Origin: Bradyrhizobium sp. SZCCHNS1050
GTDB taxonomy: Bacteria > Pseudomonadota > Alphaproteobacteria > Rhizobiales > Xanthobacteraceae
DNA length: 64,000 bases
Direction: 5' to 3'
NCBI RefSeq assembly: GCF_032484785.1
Contig: NZ_JAUETR010000001.1
Coordinates: 930,001-994,000 of the forward strand
Below are positions 52,562-62,399 of this stretch, in pieces (position 1 is the first letter of the stretch; the number at the start of each line of letters is the position of its first letter). The position numbers and the translations under genes were made by a program. The notes below the pieces were generated by a model. It searched no databases, was not told the DNA's origin, and saw only the letters and a list, made by a program, of their open reading frames with translations.

Positions 52562-54352
52562 CTACCTGACCGTGACCGTCGCCATTTGCTGGCCGTCCGG
52601 GCTCATCACGTGGGTCGAGCACGCGAGGCACGGATCGAACGAATGGATCGTGCGCAGGATCTCCAGCGGCTTCTCCGGATCCGCCATCGGCGTATCCATC
52701 AGGGAGGCCTCGAAGGCGCCGATATTGCCCTTGGGATCGCGCGGCGAGCCGTTCCAGGTCGTCGGCACGACACACTGGTAGTTGTCGATCTTTGTGTCCT
52801 TGATCTTGATCCAGTGCGCCAGCGCGCCGCGCGGCGCCTCGGTGAAGCCGTAGCCCTTGGCCTCCTTCGGCCAGCTCTCCGGCTTCCACTTCTCGATGTT
52901 CGCGGTCGAGGAATCGCCGGCCTTGATGCGTGCCACCAACTTGTCCTGGAAGTAGCGCATCTGGTTCGCCGCCCATTCGCATTCCAGCGCCCGTGCCGCG
53001 GTGCGGCCAAGCGTGGAGAACAGCGCTGTGACCGGCAGGTTCAGCGTCTTCAGAAGCCTGTCGGTCGGCTCCTTGAACTCCGGCCGCCCTTGCGCATAAC
53101 CAATGATGTAGCGCGCCAGCGGTCCGACCTCGACCGCGTTGCCGCGCCAGCGCGGCGCCTTGATCCAGGAATATTTTCCGCCCTCGTCGAGCTCCTTGAT
53201 GTCCGTCTTGGTGCCCTTGGCGTTGGGGCCGAGCTGGTAGTTCGGCTCAGTGACGCCGTCCCAGGGATGCAGCCCCTTGCTCTCGTCGGGATATTTGTAC
53301 CAGGAGTGGGTGACGAACTCCTGGATCTGCTCGGGGTCGCCGTGATCGATCGGCAGGATCTCGTTCAGATTCCCGTTGAGGATCACGCCACGCGGCAGCT
53401 TGAGATTCTTCCCTGAATAATCGTTCGCATTCTCCGGAATGTCGCCGTAGGACATCACGTTCTTGCCGGAGAGGCCGCCGCCATAGAGCCAGTCCTTGTA
53501 GAAGGAGCCGATCGCCGCCACGTCGGGCAGATAGACCTTCTGCACGAACTCGATCGAGCGATCGATGATCGACGAGACGAGGTTCAGCCGCTCCATGTTG
53601 ATCGCACCGACCGCGCCGGTGCCGTCGACATTGATCGCACACGGCACGCCGCCGACCAGCCAGTTCGGATGCGGATTCTTGCCGCCGTAGATGGTGTGGA
53701 TCTTGACGATCTCCTTCTGGAAGTCGAGCGCTTCCAGATAGTGCGCCACCGCCATCAGGTTCGCCTCCGGCGGCAGCTTGTAGGCCGCATGACCCCAATA
53801 GGCGTTCTTGAACGGACCGAGCTGACCGGACTCGACGAACTTGGTCAGCCGGATCTGCAGGTCCTTGAAATAGCCCGGCGAGGACAGCGGCCAGTCCGAG
53901 ACCGACTGCGCCAGCGCCGAGGTCGCCTTTGGATCGGCCTTGAGCGCCGAGACCACGTCGACCCAGTCGAGCGCATGCAGATGATAGAAGTGCACGAGGT
54001 GATCGTGCACCTGCAGGCAGAGCTGCATGATGTTGCGGATCGAGTTGGCATTATCGGGGATCATGATCCCCAGCGCGTTCTCGACCGCGCGGACCGAGGT
54101 CAGCGCGTGCGTGCCGGTGCAGACGCCGCAGATCCGCTCGGTGAAGGCCCAGGCGTCGCGCGGATCGCGGTTCCGCAGGATGGTCTCGATGCCGCGCCAC
54201 ATGGTGCCGGTCGAGACCGCGTTGCGGATCACGTTATTGGAATCGACATTCACCTCGACGCGCAGATGGCCCTCGATGCGCGTCAGCGGATCGACGACGA
54301 CACGCTTGCCGGAATTGTCGAGATTGAAGCCGTTGGGAGTCTGGATGCCCAT
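52562..54352 (-). CDS. hupL: Uptake [NiFe]-hydrogenase large subunit HupL
   Basis: A 596-residue catalytic subunit that splits H2. The four nickel-site Cys are in [18 protein letters not shown] near the N-terminus and [10 protein letters not shown] near the C-terminus. After the His of that motif there are 15 further residues ([15 protein letters not shown]), the tail cut by HupD. Other group 1 segments: [19 protein letters not shown] and [20 protein letters not shown]. It is intact and exported together with HupS, whose Tat signal serves both. It lies 21 bp after hupS. Confidence 0.97.
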   Translation of the reverse strand: MGIQTPNGFNLDNSGKRVVVDPLTRIEGHLRVEVNVDSNNVIRNAVSTGTMWRGIETILRNRDPRDAWAFTERICGVCTGTHALTSVRAVENALGIMIPDNANSIRNIMQLCLQVHDHLVHFYHLHALDWVDVVSALKADPKATSALAQSVSDWPLSSPGYFKDLQIRLTKFVESGQLGPFKNAYWGHAAYKLPPEANLMAVAHYLEALDFQKEIVKIHTIYGGKNPHPNWLVGGVPCAINVDGTGAVGAINMERLNLVSSIIDRSIEFVQKVYLPDVAAIGSFYKDWLYGGGLSGKNVMSYGDIPENANDYSGKNLKLPRGVILNGNLNEILPIDHGDPEQIQEFVTHSWYKYPDESKGLHPWDGVTEPNYQLGPNAKGTKTDIKELDEGGKYSWIKAPRWRGNAVEVGPLARYIIGYAQGRPEFKEPTDRLLKTLNLPVTALFSTLGRTAARALECEWAANQMRYFQDKLVARIKAGDSSTANIEKWKPESWPKEAKGYGFTEAPRGALAHWIKIKDTKIDNYQCVVPTTWNGSPRDPKGNIGAFEASLMDTPMADPEKPLEILRTIHSFDPCLACSTHVMSPDGQQMATVTVR

Positions 54353-54373
54353 CGTTGCCTGCCCTGAATTCGA

Positions 54374-55465
54374 TTAATGATCTTGCTTGGCGTCGTCGCG
54401 CTTGCCGGCGAGCCGCTTCACGGCCGTCACCGCCGCATGCGCCGCAACCGCTGCGCCCACCGTGCCCGCGGCCACCATGCCGACCTGGTCGGCGTTGTGC
54501 TCGATGCCGAACTGCTTGATGTTGGTGAGACGGTCGTAGAACGAGCCCTTGTCCCAGAAGCCGTCCTCGGAGCAGCCGATGCAGCCGTGACCGGACTGGA
54601 TCGGGAACGACACGCCGCCGTTCCAGCGCACGGTCGAGCAGGCGTTGTAGGTGGTCGGACCCTTGCAGCCCATCTTGTACAGGCAGTAGCCCTTGCGCGC
54701 CGCCTCGTCGTCCCACTCCTCGACGAACTGGCCGGCGTCGAAATGCGGCCGGCGATAGCACTTGTCGTGGATACGTTGTGAGTAGAACATCTTCGGCCGG
54801 CCCTGGCGGTCGAGCTCCGGCAGCTTGCCGAAGGTGGTGATGAAGGTGACGACGCCGGTCATGACTTCCGCGATCGGCGGGCAGCCCGGCACCTTGATGA
54901 TCGGCTTGTTGGTGATGACCTTGTCGATCGGGGTCGCCTGCGTCGGATTGGGCTTTGCCGCCTGCACACAGCCCCAGGAGGCACAGGCGCCCCAGGCGAT
55001 GATCGCCATGGCGTCCTCGGCCATCATCTTCAGCTTTTCGACGAACGGCTTGCCGCCGTCGATGCAGAACATGCCACCTTCGTTCAGCGGCGGATTGCCC
55101 TCGACCGCAAGAATGTACTGTCCCTTGTACTTCGCACGCGTCTCGTCGAGGATGGCCTCCGCCTGGTGGCCGGCCGCCGCCATGATGGTGTCATCATAGT
55201 CCAGCGAGATCATCGACAGCACGGCATCCTTCACCAGCGGATGCGCCGAGCGGATGAAGCTCTCCGAGCAGCACGTGCACTCGAGCCCGTGCATCCAGAT
55301 GACCGGCGTGCGCGGCTTGGTTTCCAGCGCATTGGCGATGCGGCTCGCCGCGACCGGGCCGAGGCCGAGGCTCGTCGCGGTCAGGCTGCAGAACTTGTGA
55401 AAGCTGCGCCGCGTGATGCCCTGACGCCTGATGACGCTGTAAAAAGTTTCCGTTGCCGCGCCCAT
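54374..55465 (-). CDS. hupS: Uptake [NiFe]-hydrogenase small subunit HupS
   Basis: A 363-residue electron-transfer subunit with three iron-sulfur clusters. The N-terminal Tat signal has ITRRSFHKF. The proximal cluster begins [20 protein letters not shown], with the group 1 extra Cys pair, and continues in [10 protein letters not shown] and GCPPIAE. The medial and distal clusters are in [30 protein letters not shown] and [19 protein letters not shown] places extra Cys near the proximal cluster as in oxygen-tolerant enzymes. A C-terminal helix anchors it. A GGGGAGG ribosome site precedes the ATG at 55465. Confidence 0.97.
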   Translation of the reverse strand: MGAATETFYSVIRRQGITRRSFHKFCSLTATSLGLGPVAASRIANALETKPRTPVIWMHGLECTCCSESFIRSAHPLVKDAVLSMISLDYDDTIMAAAGHQAEAILDETRAKYKGQYILAVEGNPPLNEGGMFCIDGGKPFVEKLKMMAEDAMAIIAWGACASWGCVQAAKPNPTQATPIDKVITNKPIIKVPGCPPIAEVMTGVVTFITTFGKLPELDRQGRPKMFYSQRIHDKCYRRPHFDAGQFVEEWDDEAARKGYCLYKMGCKGPTTYNACSTVRWNGGVSFPIQSGHGCIGCSEDGFWDKGSFYDRLTNIKQFGIEHNADQVGMVAAGTVGAAVAAHAAVTAVKRLAGKRDDAKQDH

Positions 55466-55522
55466 GAGTCCTCCCCTGACATCGCGTTGGCGATCATCTG
55501 ATCGCGTTCTGGCGAGAAGGAC

Positions 55523-55538
55523 AGCAAGATGCGGGCCA
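55523..55538 (-). promoter_or_regulatory. Sigma54 promoter of hupSL operon
   Basis: The minus strand reads TGGCCCGCATCTTGCT, one mismatch from TGGCACG-N4-TTGCW. The predicted start is near 55512, giving a leader of about 46 nt before hupS. Hydrogenase operons in Bradyrhizobium are known to be sigma54-dependent and activated by HoxA. Confidence 0.85.
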
Positions 55539-55555
55539 GCATCATTGCTGGATTT

Positions 55556-55570
55556 GAATCATAATGATTC
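55556..55570. promoter_or_regulatory. Palindrome upstream of hupS promoter
   Basis: GAATCAT-A-ATGATTC is a perfect 15-bp inverted repeat about 44-58 bp upstream of the predicted hupS start, immediately upstream of the sigma54 element. A further 10-bp palindrome, ACAAGCTTGT, lies at 55657-55666, about 145-154 bp upstream, where an NtrC-type activator site would be expected. Neither has an assigned protein. Confidence 0.4.
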
Positions 55571-55698
55571 CAGATGCTTGCAGCAGCGAGGCCGCGATCG
55601 TGGATCCTTGGAAGGCGGATCGCGCGCGATAATCGGAAATCACGCGCTTTGCACCGACAAGCTTGTTTCCGCTTGCTGCCTGCCTGTGTGCAGCGCGC

Positions 55699-57138
55699 TC
55701 AATGGGCCGTGCAGACCATGCAGGGATCGAACGACCGCACGACGTGCTGAATGCCGACCGCACGCGCGCCGGCAGTGCCGACCTCGGTGCCGACCAGCGC
55801 CTGTTCGAGCGGGCCCGCTACCCCATCCGCGTCGCGCGGAGAGAAATTCCAGCTCGTCGGCGCGATGATCTGATAACGCTCGATCCGGCCGGAGCGCACC
55901 GCGAGCCAGTGGCCGAGGCTGCCGCGCGCAGCTTCCACGAGCCCGACGAAATTGCCGTCGGCCGCGCTGGCGCTGCTGTCGCAGAACGGCTCGTTGAGAC
56001 GCAGCCCCTTGATCCAGTGCTCGATCGACAGCGCGAGCCGCGCAGTTTCGATCAGCCGGGCGATGACACGATTGCGGACATTGCTGCGACCGCTCGCGAG
56101 CAGCGCGGTGATCAACGGCTGACCGTCGATGGCCTGCCTTGCGAGAGCGCCGACCTCGACCGGTTCTCCCGCAAGACGCGGCGCCTTGCACCAGCTATAG
56201 GCGTCGGCTTTGTCGGCATCGGGCACGGTGCGGCTCTCGGCCGGATCGAGCGACGTATCGTGCATCCAGGCGTGCGAGACGTCCTCGGTGATGCCGTCCG
56301 ACGGCAAAGCGTGGACCTCGCCGCTGCTCGTGCGGACACCAGCGCGAAAACGAGCCCCATTGAAGTCGTGATACGCGCCGAAGCTCATCAAGAGACCGGG
56401 TCCGCTGCCGAGGTCGGCCAGCGCGAGCGCATCGGCCAGCCGAAGGAAATGCGCGAAGTCGCCGGCGCGGCCCTCCCGCCAACGGTCGAGCTCGTCCGAT
56501 GTCGACAAGGCGAGCACGTTCTCCAGCTTGTCGGCAAACACGACGCGTTCAAGGAAACCGCGAAACGACGCCGCGATCGCGTTGAGCCGCACGCGCTCGC
56601 CGAGCTCGATCGCGCGCGTCGTCCCGCCTGGCTGGAAGGCGAGACTGTGCGGCCATTTGCCGGCGATCAGGCCCATGATCTCGAGCAGCCGCGCGCGGGC
56701 AGGCAACGCATCGCGGGCCGCGCTGCCCTTCGTGGCCGCGAAGCGCTCGGCCGTAGCCGAATGCCAGGCATGCGAGGCGTAGACGTCGCGGGCGAAGTCC
56801 GGCATGAAGAAGATGTAGAAATGCGTCAGATGGTCGGCTGCGTTCTCGGCCGCGTGCGCGATGTTGGCCGCGAGGACGCCGTTTGGCGCTGCCGCAATAC
56901 CCATGGCCTGGCGCAACGCCGCGGCGGCGGCGATCGATTGCGACACCGAGCAGATGCCGCAGATTCGCGGTGCGATCACCAGGGCGTCCAGCGACGGCCG
57001 CCCCTCCAGGATCTGCTCGAAGCCGCGATAGAGCGGCGCCGTCACCTCCGCCCTCGTGACGCGACCGCTCTCGATATCGAGCCTGACCTCGAGATCGCCT
57101 TCGACACGATTGAACGGTCCGACCGTGATCCGCGTCAT
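55699..57138 (-). CDS. hupV: Regulatory (H2-sensing) hydrogenase large subunit HupV
   Basis: A 479-residue large subunit of the sensor hydrogenase. Nickel-site motifs are PRICGICSVSQSIAAAA and SFDPCMVCTAH, and the protein stops exactly at the His of the second motif. There is therefore no cleavable C-terminal tail, a hallmark of regulatory HupV/HoxC. The N-terminus is VGPFNRVEGDLEVRLDIESG. The open frame continues upstream through hupU in the wrong phase; the ATG at 57138, overlapping the hupU stop by 4 bp, is the true start. With HupU it signals to HupT. Confidence 0.95.
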   Translation of the reverse strand: MTRITVGPFNRVEGDLEVRLDIESGRVTRAEVTAPLYRGFEQILEGRPSLDALVIAPRICGICSVSQSIAAAAALRQAMGIAAAPNGVLAANIAHAAENAADHLTHFYIFFMPDFARDVYASHAWHSATAERFAATKGSAARDALPARARLLEIMGLIAGKWPHSLAFQPGGTTRAIELGERVRLNAIAASFRGFLERVVFADKLENVLALSTSDELDRWREGRAGDFAHFLRLADALALADLGSGPGLLMSFGAYHDFNGARFRAGVRTSSGEVHALPSDGITEDVSHAWMHDTSLDPAESRTVPDADKADAYSWCKAPRLAGEPVEVGALARQAIDGQPLITALLASGRSNVRNRVIARLIETARLALSIEHWIKGLRLNEPFCDSSASAADGNFVGLVEAARGSLGHWLAVRSGRIERYQIIAPTSWNFSPRDADGVAGPLEQALVGTEVGTAGARAVGIQHVVRSFDPCMVCTAH

Positions 57139-58154
57139 GGACGGCGCTTGTCGCCGGCACGGCCCGGCGGCACCACGACATGATCCGCCGTCGCATTGAC
57201 TCGGACGCGACGCGGCGTGGCCGATTTCGACAGCGCTGCGAGCGCGACGAACCAGGCCTTGGGCATGTCGGTCGGAAGCCCCACGGGAATGCCGGCGAGC
57301 TTGGCCGTCTGCAGATAGTTCTGCGCGCTCTCGAAGCCCGGCGAGGTGCAGGCGATGCAGGCGTAGCCGCCCTTGGTGCAGGAGCCGCCGCCGTTCCACG
57401 AGCGCTGATTGCAGTCGCCGACCGCTTGCGTCGCGCGGCAGCCGAGATGCTCCATCAGGCAGCCGCGCTCCGACATCGTCTCCGCGCTCGCCTTGAACTC
57501 GTAGAACTCGTTGCGCGAGCAGCCGTGATGCGCCAGGTGATTGGCGATGAAGGTCGGACGGCCGACTGCGTCGAGGCCGTCTGCCGACAGATCGCCCGAG
57601 GTGAGCGCCAGCAGGCTTTCCATCATCCAACCCGGATGCGGCGCACAGCCTGCGACGTTGATCACCGGCAGCCCGCGTTTCGAGCGGAAGCCCGCGCCGA
57701 GCGCGCCGCCGATGTCGCTGCCCTCGAACTGCAATCCGACCGCATCGGTCGGGTTGATGCCGGCAGCAGGAATGCCGCCATAGGCGGCGCAACTGCCGAC
57801 GGCAACGACGTAGTCGGCCAGCGGCGCCAGATCGAGCAGCCAGTGATAGATCGAGCGGTTGGTGCCGGCGAGCATGTTGAAGCGGCCGGTCAGGCCAGGT
57901 CCGCGCGCCACCGAGCCTTCGAGCACCAGCAGATCGAGCCGCTCGCGACCGTCGCGGATCGCCTCCAACAGCTCCACCACCTCGTCTCCGGTCTGCTCGC
58001 TGACGGAGGGATGCCATACCAGATCGATGCCGGATTGGCGCAGCTCGTCGAACCAGCCGGACGCGCCGCTTTCCAGGATCGACATCGTGCAGCCGCCGCA
58101 GCTCGCACCCTGCAGCCATAGCATCCTGATCGTTCCCTCAGAGCCGACCATCAT
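57135..58154 (-). CDS. hupU: Regulatory hydrogenase small subunit HupU
   Basis: A 339-residue small subunit with no Tat signal, as expected for the cytosolic H2 sensor. Cluster Cys are in WLQGASCGGCTMSIL, VGSCAAYGGIPAAG, AGCAPHPGW, HHGCSRNEFYEF, GCLMEHLGCRATQ, DCNQRSWNGGGSCTKGGYAC and IACTSPGF. The C-terminal extension (about 50 residues) is the region that contacts the kinase in related systems. Two adjacent ATGs (58154, 58151) are possible starts. It lies 12 bp after hupN. Confidence 0.95.
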   Translation of the reverse strand: MMVGSEGTIRMLWLQGASCGGCTMSILESGASGWFDELRQSGIDLVWHPSVSEQTGDEVVELLEAIRDGRERLDLLVLEGSVARGPGLTGRFNMLAGTNRSIYHWLLDLAPLADYVVAVGSCAAYGGIPAAGINPTDAVGLQFEGSDIGGALGAGFRSKRGLPVINVAGCAPHPGWMMESLLALTSGDLSADGLDAVGRPTFIANHLAHHGCSRNEFYEFKASAETMSERGCLMEHLGCRATQAVGDCNQRSWNGGGSCTKGGYACIACTSPGFESAQNYLQTAKLAGIPVGLPTDMPKAWFVALAALSKSATPRRVRVNATADHVVVPPGRAGDKRRP

Positions 58155-58166
58155 AAGGCCCCGCTC

Positions 58167-59288
58167 CTAGCCCGTCTTAAGCGTTCCGCTTCGTATCACC
58201 GGCGGGTTTAGCGCCCCCGCATGAACACTGGCAAGCGCTTCCCCGGGCATAGCCTCGGAACCGCGCTGGCTGCGACCGAGCAGCATGGCGATCGCCCAGA
58301 TCAGTCCGAACAGGCCAATCGCGACGATCCCGAGATTGGCGACATCGTCGCCCAGCGCGGTGGCGACCCTCGTCCATCCCCCGGTCAGGCCAAGCCGCGG
58401 CGCCAACAGCGTGATCGCCTCGAAGCCGCCGATCACCAGCGCGATCGCGACAGAGGCGCCGGTGATCACGAGGTTATAGCGCAGCTTGCGTGCGGGATCG
58501 GTCAGCGCCCAGCGATAGGCGCCGACCATCAGCATGCTGTCGGCGGTGTCGACGGTGGCCATCGCCGCCGCGAACAGCGCCGGAAACACCAGCACGTGCG
58601 CAAGACTCGCGCCGCGCGCGGCCTCGGTTGCCGACAGGCTAAGAAGCCCGATCTCGCTCGCAGTGTCGAAGCCGAGACCGAACAGGAAACCGAGCGGATA
58701 CATGTGCCAGGCGCGTCCCACCAGGCGGAGCACCGGGCGCAGCAGGCGGATGAGGATGCCCCGTCCGGAGCTTCCGGCGGTTTCCATCTCGGACTGCGGC
58801 TGTGCGGCGCGGCGCCAGAGGTTCACGAACAGAATGAGGTTCGCCAACGCGATCAGCAGCAGGAAGCCGGCCGACACCGACGTGCCGATGACGCCGCCGA
58901 TCGCCCTGATCGCGCTCTCTTCATCCAGGAGGTCGGCGCCGGCGATGAGGCTCACGACGATGGTGGCGATGACGACGACGCTGGAATGGCCGAGCGCAAA
59001 ATACAGGCCGGCGGCGCGCGGGGCGCTACCGTCCTGCACCAGCTTCCGCACGACGTTGTCGATCGCCGCGATGTGATCCGCATCGACCGCATGGCGCAGT
59101 CCGAGCAGCCAGGCCAGCATCGCGGTGCCGACGATGGCGGGCCGGTCGGCGTAGAGCGCGAACGCCCAGGCCCAGGCGAGCGCGTTGGCGGCGACCAGCC
59201 CGCCGACGAGCGCAACGTTGCGGCCGGGCTGCGATCGCCACCACAGCAGCCGAGGGGCACGAGGATGATCAATTTGAACAATCGTCAT
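58167..59288 (-). CDS. hupN: High-affinity nickel permease HupN (NiCoT family)
   Basis: A 373-residue inner-membrane transporter of eight helices. The signature of the NiCoT family is present in helix II (GLRHAVDADHIAAIDNVVRK), along with the second motif FLFGLGFDTASEIGLLSLS. It supplies nickel for the hydrogenase. The order hupN-hupU-hupV with 12-bp and overlapping junctions indicates one operon. The ATG at 59288 starts MTIVQIDHPRAPRLLWW; the frame extends upstream but through unlikely sequence. Confidence 0.94.
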   Translation of the reverse strand: MTIVQIDHPRAPRLLWWRSQPGRNVALVGGLVAANALAWAWAFALYADRPAIVGTAMLAWLLGLRHAVDADHIAAIDNVVRKLVQDGSAPRAAGLYFALGHSSVVVIATIVVSLIAGADLLDEESAIRAIGGVIGTSVSAGFLLLIALANLILFVNLWRRAAQPQSEMETAGSSGRGILIRLLRPVLRLVGRAWHMYPLGFLFGLGFDTASEIGLLSLSATEAARGASLAHVLVFPALFAAAMATVDTADSMLMVGAYRWALTDPARKLRYNLVITGASVAIALVIGGFEAITLLAPRLGLTGGWTRVATALGDDVANLGIVAIGLFGLIWAIAMLLGRSQRGSEAMPGEALASVHAGALNPPVIRSGTLKTG

Positions 59289-59299
59289 ACTCGGACTAT

Positions 59300-59315
59300 A
59301 GCAAGAGCCAGGCCA
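59300..59315 (-). promoter_or_regulatory. Possible sigma54 promoter of hupNUV
   Basis: The minus strand reads TGGCCTGGCTCTTGCT: GG and GC have correct spacing, but two of the conserved bases between them differ. The predicted start (about 59289) would fall one base before the hupN ATG, so either the transcript is nearly leaderless or the match is coincidental. Confidence 0.35.
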
Positions 59316-59464
59316 GTTCGGTAAAGCCCCCCGCTGCAGGCAAAAACTGCAGGAAAACGTGGGCGGCCCTTCCCGGATTGCCCTCTCGCTTGGCAACCCG
59401 CTATCCAGTCACGCACAGATCATGACCAGCGGCGGGACATCTTCTTCTCTCGCCCCTCCTTCGC

Positions 59465-60805
59465 TCACCGCATCGAGGCACTCTGTGCCGTGATCTCGCG
59501 CCGCACGACCGCCTCGAACTGGCTCGCGGGGGCGGCGAACATCAGCCGGGTCTCCTCGTGGAACGCCGAGAAGATGCCGACCACGGCCGGCTGTCCGCCG
59601 ACGTCGGCCATGATGGGGGAGCCCGAATAGCCGAAATTGGCGAGGCAATGCACCGTCAGCAGCATCTCGTCCTTGGTCATGCCGGCGCTGCAATTGCGCT
59701 GGCCGGTCGGCGAATAGCGCCGCTCCTGGCCATAGCCGATCTCGGAGATGGTTCCGGCCGTGGTCGCAGCCTGCAATTCCTCGCGCGTCAGCGCCCTGAC
59801 CTCAACCGGCTTCGACGGCAGCGCGTCCTTCAGCACGATCAGTGCCCAATCGGCGGGCGAGCGGTCGAGCGACCATCTGTCGTGCCGGGTCGGGACGAAA
59901 TCGGGCGCCACGATCAGCTTGTCGGCGACCGACGATGCCGCCGGCGTGCCCCTGTTCATGCCGGCCAGGAAGCGGACGTTGCCGGGGCTGACCTGCGCCA
60001 CGCCGTTGAACACGCAATGCGCCGCGGTGAGCACGACGCGCGGCGCGACCAGCGTGCCGGTGCACCAGCCGCCGGTCGAGTATTGCGCGACGGTGACGAC
60101 GCCGATCGACGACGCCGGCCACGAGGTGGGATCGACGACCTCGCCGATGTGGCGGTCGAGCCCGAGCAGTTGCTCCGGACGCGGAGCGGCGATGCCGGCC
60201 TCCGCCGATTCCGGCTTCGGCCGCCAGGCCGCAATGGCACTCTGGGCCTGGACGCGCTGCGGCTCGGTCAACTTGACCCGCTGCACGTCGCGGCCGGCCG
60301 ATCGCACGCCGCTACGGCCCGCCATCACCAGCCAGGCATAGCCCTGCACGACGTCCTGTTTCACACCGCGGCCGTCGAGCAGCATCAGGCCGAGCATGTA
60401 TTGCGACTGGGCGAAGCCCTGCGCCGCGGCGCGGCTGAACCAGCGGCCGGCTTCGCCGTAATTGCTCGCAACACCTTCGCCGTTGACGTAGGCGATGCCG
60501 AGATAGTGTTGCGCGACAGCGAGCCCCTGATCGGCGGCCTTGCGGTACCACGCCAGCGCCTCGGCGGGGTTGCGCGGTTGGCCCCAGCCGAAGGCGTGCA
60601 TGAAGCCGACGTCGAACTGCGCCCGCGCATCGCCCTTGGCGGCCAGCGGCAGCAGCCGTCGCATCGCCGCCGCATGCTGCCCGTTGCCTGCCGCCGCGAC
60701 CGCGTCTTCGAGCTCGGCGGCCGTGGCGCCCGCCGCGCCGCCGAGCAGCACGGCAAGAGATATGATGATGGTCTTGATCAAGGGCGTCCGCTGGGACCGA
60801 AACAT
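59465..60805 (-). CDS. Exported Sel1-repeat/trypsin-like serine protease fusion
   Basis: A 446-residue protein. The N-terminal signal anchor (LIKTIIISLAVLLGGAAGAT) is followed by three Sel1-like repeats (about residues 35-160: AAKGDARAQFDVGFMHAFGW; PAEALAWYRKAADQGLAVAQ; AGRWFSRAAAQGFAQSQYML) and a trypsin-fold domain from about 205. The catalytic His is in VVLTAAHCVFNG, the Asp in SPADWALIVLKD and the Ser in FGYSGSPIMADV (GYSGSP rather than GDSGGP). The ATG at 60805 gives the cleanest signal. It lies downstream of phoB on the same strand but 123 bp away. Confidence 0.87.
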   Translation of the reverse strand: MFRSQRTPLIKTIIISLAVLLGGAAGATAAELEDAVAAAGNGQHAAAMRRLLPLAAKGDARAQFDVGFMHAFGWGQPRNPAEALAWYRKAADQGLAVAQHYLGIAYVNGEGVASNYGEAGRWFSRAAAQGFAQSQYMLGLMLLDGRGVKQDVVQGYAWLVMAGRSGVRSAGRDVQRVKLTEPQRVQAQSAIAAWRPKPESAEAGIAAPRPEQLLGLDRHIGEVVDPTSWPASSIGVVTVAQYSTGGWCTGTLVAPRVVLTAAHCVFNGVAQVSPGNVRFLAGMNRGTPAASSVADKLIVAPDFVPTRHDRWSLDRSPADWALIVLKDALPSKPVEVRALTREELQAATTAGTISEIGYGQERRYSPTGQRNCSAGMTKDEMLLTVHCLANFGYSGSPIMADVGGQPAVVGIFSAFHEETRLMFAAPASQFEAVVRREITAQSASMR

Positions 60806-60928
60806 CGTGACGGGCCACGAAGCAGACACGATCAAGACGGCGGCGGCGTGGCGGAAAGCGGACCGCGATCTCCTCAATCGGGCCGCCTCGCGTCTCACAC
60901 CTGCTGCGTCCTCACGCCCGATCGCCCC

Positions 60929-61636
60929 TTACACCTGCTCGCTCTTGGCGAAGCGATCATCGAGCGCATAACCGGCGCCGCGCACGGTGCGGATCGGGTC
61001 CTGCTCGCGGCCGGGATTGAGCAGCTTGCGCAGGCGGCCGATATGGACGTCGACGGTGCGCTCGTCGATGTAGATGTCGCGGCCCCAGACACTGTCGAGC
61101 AGCTGCTCGCGGCTGAACACGCGGCCGGGATGCTCCAGGAAGAACTCGAGCAGGCGGTATTCGGTCGGACCGAGATCGATCGGCCGCCCCGAGCGCGCCA
61201 CGCGGCGTTTCTCGCGGTCGAGCTCGATGTCGCCATAGGACAGCACGGTCGCCAGCCGCTCCGGACTCGCCCGCCGCAGCAGGCCTTTCACCCGCGCCAG
61301 AAGCTCCGGCACCGAGAACGGCTTGACGATGTAGTCGTCGGCGCCGGTCGCGAGGCCGCGCACGCGCTCGCTCTCCTCCCCGCGTGCGGTGAGCATGATG
61401 ATCGGCAACTGCCGGGTCTCGGTCCGCGCCCGCAGGCGGCGGCACAGCTCGATGCCGGACAGGCCCGGCAGCATCCAGTCGAGCACGACGAGATCGGGAA
61501 CACGCTCCTTCAGGCGCGTGTCGGCTTCGTCGCCGCGCGCCACGGTCTCGACCTCGTAGCCTTCGGCCTCGAGGTTGTAGCGCAGCAGCGTCGTCAGCGC
61601 CTCCTCGTCCTCCACCACCAGAATTCGGGCGCCCAT
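60929..61636 (-). CDS. phoB: Phosphate regulon response regulator PhoB
   Basis: A 235-residue OmpR-family regulator. The receiver has D53 as phosphoacceptor (VVLDWMLPGL), acidic VVEDEE and Lys in DDYIVKPFSV. The winged helix has GPTEYRLLEFFLEHPGRVFS and TVDVHIGRLRKLLNPG. The phoU and pst genes directly upstream on the same strand identify it as PhoB rather than a generic paralogue. It lies 16 bp after phoU. Confidence 0.95.
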   Translation of the reverse strand: MGARILVVEDEEALTTLLRYNLEAEGYEVETVARGDEADTRLKERVPDLVVLDWMLPGLSGIELCRRLRARTETRQLPIIMLTARGEESERVRGLATGADDYIVKPFSVPELLARVKGLLRRASPERLATVLSYGDIELDREKRRVARSGRPIDLGPTEYRLLEFFLEHPGRVFSREQLLDSVWGRDIYIDERTVDVHIGRLRKLLNPGREQDPIRTVRGAGYALDDRFAKSEQV

Positions 61637-61652
61637 GTCTGAACCGTCTCTC

Positions 61653-62369
61653 TCAGTTGCCGGGGATCGTCGATGCGAAGCTCGTCATGTCGCCCTTCGG
61701 GCGCTTGTCCATGATCTGCTGGCCTTCGATCATATAGAACACCGTCTCGGCGATGTTGGTCGCGTGATCGCCGATGCGCTCGATATTCTTGGCGCAGAAC
61801 ATCAGGTGGATGCAGAACGAGATGTTGCGCGGATCCTCCATCATGTAGGTCAGGAGCTCGCGGAACAGCGAGGTGCAGATGGCATCGACTTCCTCATCGC
61901 CCTTCCACACCGTCATCGCCGCCGGCAAATCGTGCGCGGCATAGGCGTCCAGCACCGTCTTGACCTGCGACTGCACGAGATCGGTCATGTGCTCGAGCCC
62001 GCGGATCAGCTTCAGCGGATGGAAGTCGCTCTCCAGCGCCGCGACGCGCTTGCCGATGTTCTTGGCGAGATCGCCGATACGCTCCAGATCGGTCGCCACG
62101 CGCATCGCGCCGACGATCTCACGCAGGTCGACCGCCATCGGCTGTCGCCGGGCGATGGTAAGAACGGCGCGCTCCTCGATGATGCGTTGCAGCTTGTCGA
62201 CCTCGGCGTCGGTGGCGACCACCTTCTGGCCGAGCGCGATGTCGCGCCGCACCAGCGCATCGACGGAATCGACGATCAGCCGCTCCGCGAGGCCGCCCAT
62301 CTCCGATACCAGACGGGTGAGGTCCTGCAGATCGCTGTCGAACGCCTTGGCGGTATGTTCACTGGCCAT
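61653..62369 (-). CDS. phoU: Phosphate signalling protein PhoU
   Basis: A 238-residue protein of two similar three-helix bundles that damps PhoR/PhoB signalling and modulates the Pst transporter. Each half has the metal-cluster signature: ATDLERIGDLAKNIGKRV and CAKNIERIGDHATNIAETVF. The N-terminus EHTAKAFDSDLQDLTRLVSE is typical. It is 30 bp after pstB. Confidence 0.96.
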   Translation of the reverse strand: MASEHTAKAFDSDLQDLTRLVSEMGGLAERLIVDSVDALVRRDIALGQKVVATDAEVDKLQRIIEERAVLTIARRQPMAVDLREIVGAMRVATDLERIGDLAKNIGKRVAALESDFHPLKLIRGLEHMTDLVQSQVKTVLDAYAAHDLPAAMTVWKGDEEVDAICTSLFRELLTYMMEDPRNISFCIHLMFCAKNIERIGDHATNIAETVFYMIEGQQIMDKRPKGDMTSFASTIPGN

Positions 62370-62399
62370 GATGATCTCCTGAAGACAATGTCGTCGGCG

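Noticed and set aside
55699..58119. 806-codon frame as a fused HupU-HupV protein
   Set aside because: The upstream half reads hupU DNA in the wrong phase; the true HupU lies in another frame with all its Cys, and HupV starts at 57138.
60806..60928. Terminator after phoB
   Set aside because: No stable stem followed by a T-run is visible on the minus strand in this gap.
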